The notes beneath the pieces were generated by a model. It made no database searches, was not told the DNA's origin, and saw nothing but the letters and a program-made list of their open reading frames with translations. DNA of 64,000 bases. Source: Puccinellia tenuiflora (Eukaryota; Streptophyta; Magnoliopsida; Poales; Poaceae). The position numbers were made by a program, and so were the translations under genes. Positions 23,616 through 37,100 of this stretch are shown one piece after another (the first letter of the stretch is position 1; each line of letters opens with the position of its first letter). Location: assembly GCA_012064385.1 (NCBI GenBank), contig QRDG01000530.1, positions 186,001-250,000 on the forward strand. Reading direction: 5' to 3'.

Positions 23616-24078
23616 GTGTTCAAAATAAATCGTTATGTGGGGTGGTAACTTACATACTACAGCCTGGTAACTTACGTGTCAGTGGTTGGTAACTTTTGGG
23701 TCCGAATTTTTTTTCGTCGAAATATATTAACATGGGATATAGTTTCGAAGATCTCGACGCGACTAGTCCAAGGGTGAAAACGGACCATAAATCGCATAAA
23801 CAGGTTTGAGCTATAAAACATTTTAAATTTTCGAATTTGACATTTAATGCGAGATGACATCAACAGTTTTGGATTTTAGTGCATGCATGCTAATTTGCTC
23901 ACGGATGGCTTCCTTGGCTGGAAAAAACAATTGCACGGATCCCATATGTGCTCAATTTGTGGGTGCTTACACATTTGCCAAATTGAGGCAGTTTCTCCGT
24001 AGTACGTCTTTTTTTTTGAGATGCGGTTTTCGTCTTTCCGGAATCGAGAATCGGGATTCGGGAAATATGCGACACTCA
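23616..24078. other. Unassigned repeat-like DNA
   Basis: Contains inverted GGTAACTT copies, then AT-rich DNA with a CGTCGAAATATATTAACATGG stretch of a type I associate with dispersed grass repeats. No gene. Confidence 0.3.
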
Positions 24079-25036
24079 GGGTGTGTATGGCAGCCTGCGT
24101 GTGCTCAGAATGTGTTTCTCACTTGAGCCAGGCTGGGCTCATACCGGTTGAGCTGAGATTTAATGATGTGTTTGGTGGCTTGCATGGGTTGGGACATGCT
24201 GAGATGGGAAGTTGTTTGGTGACATACATGCGCTGGGCTGTGCCGAGCTCGGAATTCACAAATACGAAATTACAAACAGGTCCAAAGAATTACAGAAAAG
24301 CCCTTGAACAGAAATTGAAAAAGCAATCAGGTCCACAATCCATCGTGTGGGGAGCAGCTCGCCGCCGCCGGCTGTATAGGGTGCTCACGGCGGTGCGAGG
24401 AGGCGCGTCGAGGCGATGGAGGTAGAGGGCGCTTCGCTGCGGCTCTGGGAGGTGGTGGGGGTGCTGCGCGGCGGCGCCAGGTTGCGTGCTCTGCGTCGGC
24501 GGCAGGCTACGCGCTGGGCAGCGGCGGCGCGCGCTGGGTGGCGGTGGCGCGCGGACGCTCGGAGAGTAGCCGCCAGGGTCGGTTGCTGGAGTCGCGTCGC
24601 CGCCGGGAGCCTCTCCATGAGCCGCCGGCAGGAGGTCGGGAAAGGCGGCGTGGTTCGAGGTAGAGGAAGCCGGCTGGAGGCGACGGGCTCTGCAGAGATG
24701 GTCCTCGGTCGCGACGTCCGGCGGAGGTGCTGGGAGCTGTCCGGCGGAGGATGGGAAGAGAGAGCCGAAGGAGAGAGAGCAAATGAGGTGAGGGGGTGGC
24801 GGACGGGAGCGAGGCATCGGTGGGGCCCACACATGGGAACGAGGCGTCGGGACAAGTTCGATCGGGATGAGCTGAGAAGCTCGATTCGGGCTTCCCAACC
24901 GGGCAGTGCCCAACGCCCTTTTCCGTATGAGGACGGTAGTGCCGACGTGAGCCGACCCGGGTTACCAAAAGAAACAAGCGGGTGAGGCAGGTTGAGAGGA
25001 GAATATCTGAGGTCGGCCGACCTACCAAACACGCCC
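24079..25036. mobile_element. Putative non-autonomous Harbinger-like element upstream of separase
   Basis: Imperfect terminal inverted repeats: GGGTGTGTATGGCAG at the left and, reverse-complemented, GGGCGTGTTTGGTAG at the right. These fit the PIF/Harbinger consensus start. The flanking triplets are TCA and TAA, one mismatch from the TTA/TAA-type 3-bp TSD. The interior is GC-rich (about 24350-24800) with antisense open frames that look compositional. It ends 111 bases before the separase ATG. Confidence 0.5.
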
Positions 25037-25109
25037 TAAGGCCAGGGATCGGCCACTTGTGCGAAAACCCTCCGGCCTCCGCCCATTCCATTCCCACCCC
25101 TCCTCCCGC

Positions 25110-25120
25110 CCAAACGGCCA
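25110..25120 (+). promoter_or_regulatory. MSA-like (MYB3R) element before separase
   Basis: CCAAACGGCCA matches the M-phase-specific activator consensus YCYAACGGYYA at 10 of 11 positions, including the AACGG core. It lies 28 bases before the start codon, so in the promoter or 5' UTR. MSA motifs bind three-repeat MYB proteins and drive G2/M expression, which fits separase. A nearby CCCGCC (25105-25110) is weakly E2F-like. Confidence 0.5.
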
Positions 25121-25147
25121 AAAGGGGAAAATTCCCCACACACGGCG

Positions 25148-28100
25148 ATGGAGCCCGCCGCCGACGATCTCCTCGCCGCTCTCTCCTCCCCCTGCTCCCG
25201 CGCCGATCTTCACGCCCGCTTCGCCGCCTACCTCCAGCCCTTCTCCCCGTACCTGATCGCGGCGAACCCTAACAACCCCAGGCCACCGCGCAAGAGGATG
25301 ACAAAGCAGCCCACGCAGCAGCCAACCCCCGACGCGGCCGCCGTCCGCCCCCTCGCGAAGCGGTTCCTCCCGTTCCTCTGCCGCGCGCTCCAGCTCCTCC
25401 GCTCGAACCCTAGCCCGGCCGCCGACGAGCTGCTCGAGATCTACGGCCTCGTCCTCGACTGCATGGCCGCCATCTCGGCGTGCCTCGACGGGAAGCCCTA
25501 CTCCGTGCTGCTCCAGCGCCGCCACTTCGTGCGCTGCCTCGAGTCGCGCGGCCACTACGCGCGCGCCGAGGCGGAGGCCGCCGCCACCCTCGACGCCCTC
25601 CGCCGCACGCTCTCGCCGACGCCGACGACCGCCCTTGGGGCCGCGTCCCTCCTCCCCGAACCTGCAGGCGTTGCAGGGGAGGACCCTGAAATCACCGTAC
25701 TCGCGGTTGAGCTCACCGTGTGCCTTGCTAATTGTGCCAGCAAGGGCAAGGTGAAGGAAGCCGCACCGTATCAACGGCTCCTCGTCCTTGTTGACCAGCT
25801 CCGCCCATGGCTCCGGTGGCTCTGCTAACTCTGCATTTTTCTTCTCTACTAAGCTAAACAAGTCATGCATATATGGTATGTGACTATGAGATTTTGTCCG
25901 TTTGCAGGATTCTGACCGAGGAGTCCAGCAGGAAGTATCTCGCTCTGCTTGTGCGTGCACTAAGCCGCTGTGCTATTTTCCTGGCTGCCGAGTCTCCGTT
26001 TTTCAATGAAAAGCTTGTGCAAAAATTCTGTGTTGCAACCTTAGAGGAGTGTGAGAAGCCACAAATGATCGAACACTTGCCCGCTGTACGTGCACTAGTG
26101 AATTAATTGCGATTGAAACTCAACCAATATAACTTAATTCTATTGCTTTGTTAATGGTTTTACTGTTTATTCTTGTTGAAGGTTGCACGAATGATCTGTT
26201 CTTCTGTAGATTTGAGTTGGGGAGGGAGCACACATCTTTTGCTTGGTGTGTTGAAGACTGCTGTTTCACATGTCAAGGTAAATCCCACTGGAACATGTTG
26301 CATTTCACTAAAATTCAGAAGAACATTAAACTGCATGAAGTTTAGCAGTAAAAGTCGTTACTTGACTATGCCACATGAATTTGAAGCTGGAAAATGGTTC
26401 CCAAATTTTCAAATTCAAATTATTAGTGGGACTCGTTGCATTGGGGATGTGTGTGATTAAAAGTGGAATAAGGCTTATCAATAGTTGGACTTTGTAAATC
26501 TATCTTGCTAAACATTAATTTATACTGGATTATAAAATCGTGCTCAAGAAACTGTTCATCTGCGTCAAGTATAGTAAATTCTGTGCAAGGTATTTAGTAT
26601 TTACACTTTTGGTTGCTTAATCATATGGAGCTCCACTTCCCCGTGACTGTGACTGAGCAATTTCATGCAGATAAAACATGTTGTCTTTCACATAATTCAG
26701 AAGCACATTAATCTGTACTAAGGCTCAGTTTGCGGTTGCTTAACTGTTCTGTGCTGTGCTTATTTAATGCTGTGGAAAATTAGACACACAAGTAGGCAAA
26801 AGCGGGTCAAACAAACACTAAAATGAACAAAAGCGGGTTGGGAAAACGGATAATCCACCGAAGTACCAATCGCAATTCAAGTTTAAAAGTGAATAGGGCT
26901 TGTCAGTAGCTTAACTTTGTAAATCTATCTTAGTAAACATTGTTATTATTTTCCACCTATGGTTTACATTTCTCTACTGACAGACAGAGTACCCTTGTTC
27001 ATAATGTAAACCTGTTAAGACTTGCACCACATGAATACCTTACTCTGAGCTTGTGGTACTTTTGGACTTTTGCTTATGGAGAAGCAAGCTTATCGATTTT
27101 GGTGGGGATAGATAAGCTCCAGTGGGGAGAAGCTCACAAAAACTGATATTCCCCTTCTTTTGGGCTTATGAGATGTGTAATGTCTACATTGCCCCTGAAT
27201 CAATTATTGAACTTATCTGCAAGTGAAATACATGTTGTTTTTCTACCACGGTAGGTTGTAATCATCATCACTAACGGTATAAAATAAGTTCAGTTCGAAG
27301 ATGCACGCCGTCTAGTAGTCAACAACAAAATTGCTAAGATGCCAAGCTGTAGTAGATTTTGCGATTTCCTCTCTGAACCTATTACAATAGTTAGACATCA
27401 TGTGCTACTGCTAACTTCTCAGCATTTATCAGACATCCAGAAATAAAGCATTATCCTTTTTTGTCTCATGGAAATGTAGAAGCCTAATTGGATAAATCAA
27501 TCTCAACCTAGGAATCAGTGCATTAGTACCTTAGGTACTAGATATTTAATTTTAACTGAAAAATATATGATTACTAGTTCATATGTTCATGCCGCCGGCT
27601 GAGCGGCTGCGGTCACACAGCAGAAGCAACAGCGCACGTTGTGCTCCAAGATGGGAAGCGAGTCAGCAGCACCCTATGCTGCGATGCAACCACACGGAGG
27701 AGGCAGCGCCGGCGGAGGGGTGCAGCAGATCGGCTGGCCGGTCGGTGAACCAGGCGTCAAGGGAGGCCACACGCTACCCGCCCACATGGAAAATTGAATG
27801 AAGAGCACGTGGGGAGGCTACCGGCGATGTGGGGCGGCGGCGGCAGGGTAACGGGAGGAACCCTAGAAGTGAGATGGGAGGGTAGAGACCAGTCGATGTG
27901 TTCCTGAAAGCAAGACGGAAAACAGTTCGTTTAGTTTGGTGGTGGCAGTGTGGATGTAAATAGTTCAAACATTAGGGGTAACGAGATATACCTCTTCGTT
28001 TCTAACCCAAGAAGCTTGGGAAGCTGGCATTTTTCGCTTCTCTGGCCAGCCCAAATTGCACTGGGACCAGGCCGGCGGTGGGGAGAAGCAACCCAGAAAT

Positions 28101-31100
28101 TTTGACTTCTTTTGGGCTTCTCCGGTGTGGAACCTATAAGCAAGTGTAGAAGCCCAAAAGAAGGGGCCTTATTTAGTGGTGATACTGAATGTGCTAGATG
28201 TCTTGAGCAGCAGATGCTGTTTAAGAATCCTGATTCAGTTTGTTGTTCTATCTTGAAGCATTCCACCTCATTGTGATTTCTGATGGCCTAAGTCGCAAAG
28301 CAGATTTCTGGTGCACTTCCGGTCTCATATATTGTTTGCACTGGGTGTATCATGTAAACATTTTCAGGATGACTTGCCGAAAGCTGTAAACGAGTTCCTG
28401 GAATTTGTAGCATATTTTTTTCGGAGCTTTCTTTCTTCAAATAGGAATGTACATGCTGGTGCTTCAGAACTACTTTTACAAGGTGGTTATTTTCCCAAGG
28501 TACATTCTGCACTACTTTTTAGCATTGCTTGATGTTAATGCATACCATACAGTGCCATTGTTTTTTTTGACTAATTTATTTTCTTGTAAATTATAGATTT
28601 CCGCGCCCATTGGCTCAGTTCTCCATCTCTATGCTACCGTATTATGCTTCAGTACACAGCAAATAGAAAGCGAAGATGACCTGACTATGACAGTGAATTT
28701 TCTCAAGAATGAAAAGAATCTACAAACTTTGAACACTGCACTTGACACACTAGCACGGATTTTCTGTGTCAACGATGGCAAATCCAGTCAACGCGATAGT
28801 TTGGGGAAATATGCAAGTCGTCCAACAGACGCTGGTCATCCCAATAAGAAACACACTTATAGTTATTCTCAGTCACATGAGCATATTTATTTTGTGGCGT
28901 ATCTTGATTCTTTGGAGTTCCTTTGCAAGATGCTATTATTGCAGCATGCAAATGTAGTTTGGGAGAACTTCTCTAAAGGAAAATCAGTCCCCAATTTGGG
29001 AAACATGACTTGTGTCTTAATGGCACTGGACCAATTCATTGATTCCAGCTTTGTTGCTTATAGGTAAAGTCCATAAGATCATAAGTATTAACAACTGAGT
29101 GATTTCTGATTTTGCAAGCTGTTCTTTTTTTGTGCTGTAACAGTTGTACCAAAAGGTCTGAAGAAGAGAAGGAGAGATTGCATAAACAACGTGCAACCTT
29201 ACTGAAAACCCTAGTTTCAGCGATCAAAATTTCCTTTGTGACCAACGAGGCTATCCAGGTACTTAAGTCGCTTGTTCAATACTTATATTGAATCTTATTA
29301 GTTTGAACAGAAGACCATTTAGTCATTTACAGCTGGGTACTATTACATGCATTACAGAATCCCCTGATTCAGCCTGTTATTGTATCACTTCTGAGTATCA
29401 TCATTTTGTTGCATGTATAAATTATTATGAATAAACATTTTTGCGTATTCTGCTATACCAGTCCCATTTGTGGAGAATTGATGTTCAAATTACTGATTTA
29501 CTATTTTCTAGTACCATTCTTATTACTAATGCATTTTGCTTTCATAATCCAGAAGAGCTTGTCTTCTATCAGTTGTGCCATTTCAAGTACATGGATAAAG
29601 CTTGATGAGCTCAAATTTTTAATCTCTTCTATCCATAACATTGGTGTGACACTTTATAATATTGGACATCTTGAAGAGGTACCCTTCTGAGGTGCTGGTC
29701 TATTACTTAAATTTGCTTTTAACTATGGACTTTTATACGATTGACCATTGTAACTGCTTCAGGCACCAAAGGCATCCGAACTATGCTGTCAAACAATATG
29801 GGCATACGCCAGACTTTCTTACTGTAGACTATCAGCAAGAACGGGAGGTCACATCATTACTGAGGATCTACCAAAGGATACACTGAAGGATATCACAGAT
29901 GCATTTGTAAGGATAGAAAAGATGGTTGACATTCTCCATAGATGTGGCTCAAAAGCGACACGTGATATTGTTGTGAAGAGTCTGTCTGAATTGTTTGTTT
30001 ATGGTGACACATCTGATTATCACAAAAGCTCTTTGGTTCTGATCAACTTATGGGTGAAGGTATTATCATAAAACTAGAGAAATATCCCGCTTCAAACACT
30101 TTGTTGATGTGGTTTCTTTAATTTTGTTTTGCAAACTTTAGATAACACTTAAAGATTTTGAAGATGACCAACGTGTGGATAGTGCTCCTCTTCTCTATCA
30201 CTCTCTTATGGCCTGCTCGTCACCCTTGCCAATGAAGTTTATAGGCTTAATCGTAGAGCAGGTATCAGATTCTATTTTGTTAAGATTAACAATGGTGTAT
30301 CTGTATTTTGATCTCATTCTGATGCGAAGTGCTTTGGACGTGCTTTGGTTTTTGCAGGAATTATTAGCATATGGAGCAATGGAATCTCGTGCGACCATGC
30401 TCTGTGCAAATATGCAAAATAGAATAATAGATATTCTCTTGAATGAAATATATTGTTCAAAAGAATATTATCTGGACAGATCAAAGGTTTTAGTTAGGAA
30501 GGCGCGTATACTCCGTGCATCTGGGGTGCAAAACATAAGCAGCTGTCTTGAGTCCTTGTCTGAAGCCATATCTTTACTGGTAAGCCCCCCTCCCCTCCCT
30601 GCTGTCCCCTTCCTGTCCTGTTTTCTTATGTATACCACAAGGGATATCTAAGATATTTTCTTACATCAAACCAGCGAGGCATCTTACTGGATTCATCTCG
30701 AGGCAATGCTATTGTGATCCATGAATTGGCTATTGCATATTGCCTGCATGCACATTGTGCCCAGGAAGCCAATTGTGGCGGCACGGTAACTGCTTCATAT
30801 GAATTGCTTGTACAGTCACTTGTATATTAGCTATAACATGCCTTTGCTTTGTTTGCTTATGGTTTTTTTGTTTTTCGAATAGGTAATATTTGATAATGCT
30901 AGGAGTGTTGTTGACTTGTGGTCAAAGATGGGTACTTTGCATCATTGTTCTCCTGGTGTGATCTTTCAGCAGCAATTAGAAACTCTTGTACCACTTCTCT
31001 GTTCCCTGGTTGATTTGCTGGCGATGAAGGTAAGGCCATGCTAAAAACTATTAGGTTTGATAAGATGCAACTGCTGGCTTTAGCAAGATAATTATGTGCT

Positions 31101-34100
31101 TTTACTTTATATCAGGGCTGCTTTGAGCTTCAGTTTGAGCTGTGCAAGCTTCTCATAATGATATGGAAGCAAGAAAACTTACCCCTAGAAAAGTTATTCT
31201 CCATGTTATTTATCAACGGGCGCCTTAATCATGCATGCTGTCATCTCCCAATGGACCAGAAATTTGTTTCTTATGTGGCACGGCATCTTGGTGTTGATTG
31301 CCACAATACAATATTTTGGAGAAACTGTTTCAAAGAAGATTATCCTTCTCTTACTATGTTTCTTCAGCGGTTGTGGCCTGTTGAATTCTTTTCTCAATCA
31401 TGTGAACACTCCTTTGGAAATCAGTTTGGTTTCAATGCTAGTGTTGATGAGATTGATAAAGTTGCATCATCTCTGGTTTCTGAAGTAAGCTCTGTTACTT
31501 GCATTGCAGTAATTTAGTATGCATTGTTTTTTTGATGCATCTTGTATTGTTTGATTTTGCAGGGTCCTTTGAGTAATCAATCAACCCATCTGGCTGGCTG
31601 TATATACTATGATTTGTCAGAACGACTTCTGTCAAGAGGACAGGTTCTCCAGGTAATCAGTTTCTCTCTCATCAATTTACCTTGGTGGAAAATCTCCAGT
31701 TATTATGAAATTTCCTTGATGTGGAGCTGCTCTATAGTTTAGCCTCCCTGTAATTAGAACACCCTTTGTTGTATTTTTGCAGGCCATTTTATATGGAAGA
31801 GAAGCTCTCCAATTGCGCAAGAAGCTCCTAAAAAAGAAGTTCAAATTTAATTTGGGCAAGTTTGTAAGTGGGGAAAGCCAATGTTCTGGTCGGCAAGGCT
31901 TTGTTTCACTTGAGGCATGGGGACCAACGATGGCTGAAATCTGGCCAGATTGCACCAGGCCAAGCAGCATGAGAGACTCTTTACTTACCCCATGGATTGT
32001 ACTTAGATGTTATCTTGAGAGCATATTACAGGTATGGCAATAGTGTGGTATGCGTTAATTTCTGTACCAGCAAAATGATTGAAGGAGTTGGTGGAATATG
32101 TGTACCGGCCGTAGCCATCTATGACATGGTAACATGATTCCAACCTACCTATGAGCGATGTCTCATGTTGACACTGCTCTGGCTGTTGGCAGTACCGCAA
32201 TCATTTCCATAGTGTAAAACCTGGCCTCAAGTAGGCTACAGACATTCTCATATTATTCATGTTTTATACTCAGGTTGCTGTGATGCATGAATTGGTTGGC
32301 AATGGTGCCGAAGCAGAAGTTTTATTACGGACAGGAAAGGAGATATCATGTTTCCAAGGATTACCAATTTTTGCTGTTGTCTTTACATCAGTGTTAGGTA
32401 CGTACATCTATTAATGATCTATCTATTACTTCATTGTTTTTTTGTTTCATCTGTCCATTCTGTCTCATGTTTTAGGTCAACTATACCACAAGAGACAGCT
32501 ATGGGATGCCGCTGAGGGTGAGCTTAAACATGCTAGGGACCTCCTTGCAGAAAATGATGAATTCATTTCATGCAAGACATGCAAGTTGACTCTGCAGATA
32601 TCAGTTGATGTGCAAGCTGGAGATCTGTTTTGGAATCTCTTTGAGAAAGACTTGCAGAAACAGTCAACAGGCAATTTGTCTAGTGCTTTAGGCATGTACC
32701 AATCTGCCATGGAGAAATTGAATAACTCTGGTTTGGATTTTTCTGCTGGATCCTGTGATAAACTTAATACTAGCTGTATGTTGTGCAGCAAAGATTCTAT
32801 TGCAGAAACCAAGCGTGGAGCTTGTAATCATGGGAAAGAACCCTTAGCAGTCAAGGATGGAGCGTTACCTCCATGTACTCCTTGTTTGTTGTTCAGTCAG
32901 GTACCTATTGACCAGTACGATGAACTTGTGGGATTAAAATCTGAAAGGGAAAACTTGAAGAGTGCCGAAAGTGCTCCACCGTTGGATGTTAAAGTTAAGA
33001 GGGCATCTGGAACTTCATTACGTTTAGCTAAAGAACAGAACGTGGCAGCTCATGCAAAGACTAGAACCACCCGATCTAGTAAGCGAACTGCACATGTGAA
33101 AAGTGAAAAAGACACGGCTGAACTGAATAGCAAAAATGACATATCTTGGAGCAACGAATTGTCCACAGATGGTTTGGTCTGTGGGAAGCAAAACTGTTCT
33201 CTTGATGGTGTTGACCGCAACAGAGATGACATATGCAATATGTTTGGATGTTGGAGCTGCCTTTTTGTTAATTCACTCAATTTTGAGTGCACTGAGAATA
33301 TACTGCAGTTCAGAGAAGACTGCATTCGCCGACGCCATCTTGTGTCGCTTCTGTTAAAAACAGGTACTATTTTCTGTTCATGTTCTGTTAATGTCTCAAA
33401 TCAATATGTGTTATACTGCAGTTAAGAGAACACACAATTGAGGGTTTCACATGGCTATGGAGGCTAAGGGACCTCATTGTTTGGCGACATTGTGCTTCTA
33501 TGTCAAAACACAAGTGTAGCATGCTCAGCTATTAGTGCATGAACGTGGTCCATGGAGCTAGAAAAGTGTGGCGAGCCACAACTGTGCCAGTGGAACAAAT
33601 AGTAGCCTAAGTTATGCAAGTTGTGCAAGTAGGCACTGCCTGAAAGCTCTGACAACACAAATATATATATATATTTTTTGAAACGTCTCACAACACAAAT
33701 ATAACACTCCATATTTCTACATATGGTACTTGGAAATTGTATGGATCCTGTAGCTTAAGTAGTTTGATCTAATTTCGTCTGTGATTGAGCTACCTGTTGG
33801 TTATTACTTAGTTAAGTTTTGTAATTCTTTCATATTGTTCAGTCCTGATGTGTTGCCTATTGCAGCAAGAACCTTGGGAGCCCAGGGTGGAAAACATGGA
33901 GCTCATGAAGTTCATAGTATCTACTGGCAGTGCATATCATTGTTGTATTTCAGATCTCTTCCTCAAGGTTGTTATAGAACATATGGGCCTCGTTTAATTG
34001 AACTGATCATGAATGAAAATACTGGTGATTTTCTTTCTTTAGAGCGTGCAGAAATACTATGTAGTATGAGTTCCTTTTTGCTGAAGGGTTTCCTTTCAGA

Positions 34101-37100
34101 ACAGTCAAGGTTTGTCTCATCAACTCCCAGTTGCGCATTTCACATGCAGAACATTCTGATTGTAGCATTTCACGACTCTTGCTATAACTGTCATCATTTC
34201 ATCACTATCTGCAGGGATGGTTGCTGCAGCTTCTGTAGTGTACAAATGTCTGATGTTGTTTCATGGTTGCTGAAAGCTTTTGTGCTATCTGGAGAGAGTC
34301 CTTCACTTCTCCAGGAGGTCTGTGATATCATTCAGTAATGTGCTCTTGTAATTTTAAATGCTTAGTGTGTATATCTATTTACCTTTTTGTGAGTTGCTGC
34401 TGAAGTAAGCCTTTTTTTTTTTTTCCTTTTGTGGCTCCTGTGTTGAAATGCAACTCCCCTGTTGCAGGTTTGCAGGCTACTTACATGCATATTCTTACTA
34501 TCAACGATAGATTCCACGGTCCAATTACCTTTGTATTCCAAGGGATCTCTCTCTTTGAATCATTGGGCCGCATACTTTCACCAAACTTCTGTTGGAACTT
34601 ATCTCAATTGCCATTACCTTGCAAGCTTACAAGCATTGCCCAGAAAAACAGAAACGAAGGTTTGTACCATTCTAATTTCACACCCGGATTAAAATAGTAG
34701 CAATCTTCATTTTTTCTAATAATTTCCCCTTTGTGTTTTTAGGGTGTTACTGGAGATTTCGTAGACAAGACAGATGAGGTTCCAAAGTTTCTAAGGTTTA
34801 AACTTTTAAATATTTATTTTGCTGATTTATTGTTTCATATGCTGTATGTACATTCATAATTGAACTATAATTTCTATATTAGGTTTTCATCGGCAGACAT
34901 GGAACATCTTGAAAAGCATGTAATTGAATTCTTCCATGAACTTCCTGATGTACCAATTGTGTGCATTAGTATGCTTGGAGGTGATATTGTGAATGTTCTT
35001 GGGGAAACACCTTTTCTCCCTTCCCCTTTTCCTGCTTGGATGTTGATATCAAGGTTTGATTCAACAAACAAGCCTACGACGATGCTTCTACCAGTGGATC
35101 CTATTTCGAAAGGTGTGTTGATTTCCTGTTGTGAACTTGTGATTGCATACTGTACTATAAGTTGATAATGGGTCTCTTGCACTTTTTATTCACATGTTTA
35201 TTGTTTGACAGAAGCAGAGAACGGAGACTCTTCTATCAAAGAACTGGATAATCCAACTAGAACATCAGATACGAAATGGAAGTGCCCCTGGAGCTACACT
35301 ATAATAGACTATGTGGCTCCAACTTTCAAAAAGCTACTTCAGGATAACTTTAGATCCCTCTCTGGTGCGACCCACATTCCAAAGGATGGACAAGCAAACG
35401 CCATAAGGTGGTGGTCAGATAGAATGAAGCTCAATGATGACCTTAATGAGATATTGGAGTAAGATTTCTTCTGAAAGTTATACGTAAAGCTGTAAATATT
35501 TTTACGACGATACTCTAGATATCTTGCTCAATACATTATTGAAAATTTGTGTTGTCATGATAAGATTATATTTCAATAATCATTTTCCTTGTTCTGATAT
35601 CTTGTTCATGGTTTTGAACAGAAACATTGAAGAATTGTGGCTAGGACCCTGGAAATGCCTTCTCCTGGGCCACCAATTAGCTGACCAACATAGCGAGGCA
35701 GTGCTGGAAAATCTAATCACTGGTCTGGAGTCAGAATTTAAACTTGATGTAGATCCAGCACTCATCAAGGTCATCCTTGGTGGGGTTGCATCGGTGGATG
35801 AATTGAAAGAATGTGTTTCTCAACTTATATCATATAAAAGTTACTTTGGCAGGGGAGGGTGTTGCGGAAGAGATAGACTTAGAGCCTTCTCTTGCCAGAC
35901 TCATGCTGAAGCTCTGGTGACCCTCGAGCATTTATGCAATGGTATAGTGGATGGGCTATCTGAGCCAGTTGATAGAAATCCGGTCATTTTAGTCCTGGAT
36001 GCTGATGTGCAGGTGATCAACATGATATCCTTATTGTTGTCTATTTCTTCTGTTATTAAAAAGGTCTTTTTAGCTCCGCGTTATAAGTTTTGATGGATGT
36101 TCTGCTTTACTGATTAGCTGCTGGAAGGGATAATTACTGTGAAAGCTGTGTTATCTGCATCTAGCCTGACGTGCTCTAATGTAATTCATTTTTGTGATAA
36201 ATAATTAAACAATGGATGAAATTAACACTGTAAGGTTAGATCTTCCATAGGTAAAGTTTAGTCATCTTAGCATGTATGTTGCTTGGGTACAACCCCATAC
36301 TGTCTGCTTGAAGTTACTGCATCATTCTCAAAAGGATAGGCTGTACTGCTAGATTTCTTGTATTGTTTGTCTAGCAATATTGCCAATAGCAGTTTTTTAC
36401 GATACCCATCATATATCTTCTTTAACCTCTACGTAAAATGGCTGAATGCAGATGCTTCCTTGGGAGAACTTGCCTGCTTTAAGGAATCAAGAAATATACC
36501 GCATGCCATCAATGAGAAGCATCTTTCTAGCATTGACTAGAAGCACTAATCATCACAAAGATGCCAGTGCCATGGCCCCTCCTTTTCCTGTTATTGACCC
36601 TTTTGATGCATTCTATCTGTTGAATCCTAGTGGTGATTTGATCAGCACACAAGAAGAATTTTATCAGTTGTTTAGAAACTATGAGTGGAAGGTAATGATG
36701 ATGTGCTTACTCTTGTTCAAACAACCTTTTTCTCACTATGTATATTGCAAAAGAAAAATTCTACTACATGTGTTGTATAAAACAAAACGTGGTTTGGCAT
36801 GCAGAAGTGGTAAGCTTACTGCTCCAGAAATGATAAATATAAATGGCTATGCCATGAATCCAAGAGTGATGCAAGCTTTGTTAAAAGATAAATTTGGATT
36901 AATTTTTAAAACAATCACCAGCATATAATTGTGCATCGATTGCATGCAGGGAAATGCTGGGGATGCTCCAACAGCTGAAGAGCTCGTCTTGGCCTTGAGG
37001 ACTCATGATCTTTTTCTCTACTTTGGACATGGAAGTGGTAATGCACTATGGATATAAATACTGTTAGTTGTCATTTTGTTGACTTTTGCATAGTGTGCTT

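Noticed and set aside
24290..25139. Three long minus-strand frames upstream of separase
   Set aside because: GC-rich interior of the putative Harbinger-like element; mutually overlapping, no recognised domain.
25022..25960. 312-codon minus-strand frame antisense to separase exons 1-2
   Set aside because: A shadow of the GC-rich separase first exon; the sense frame has the splice sites and conserved protein.
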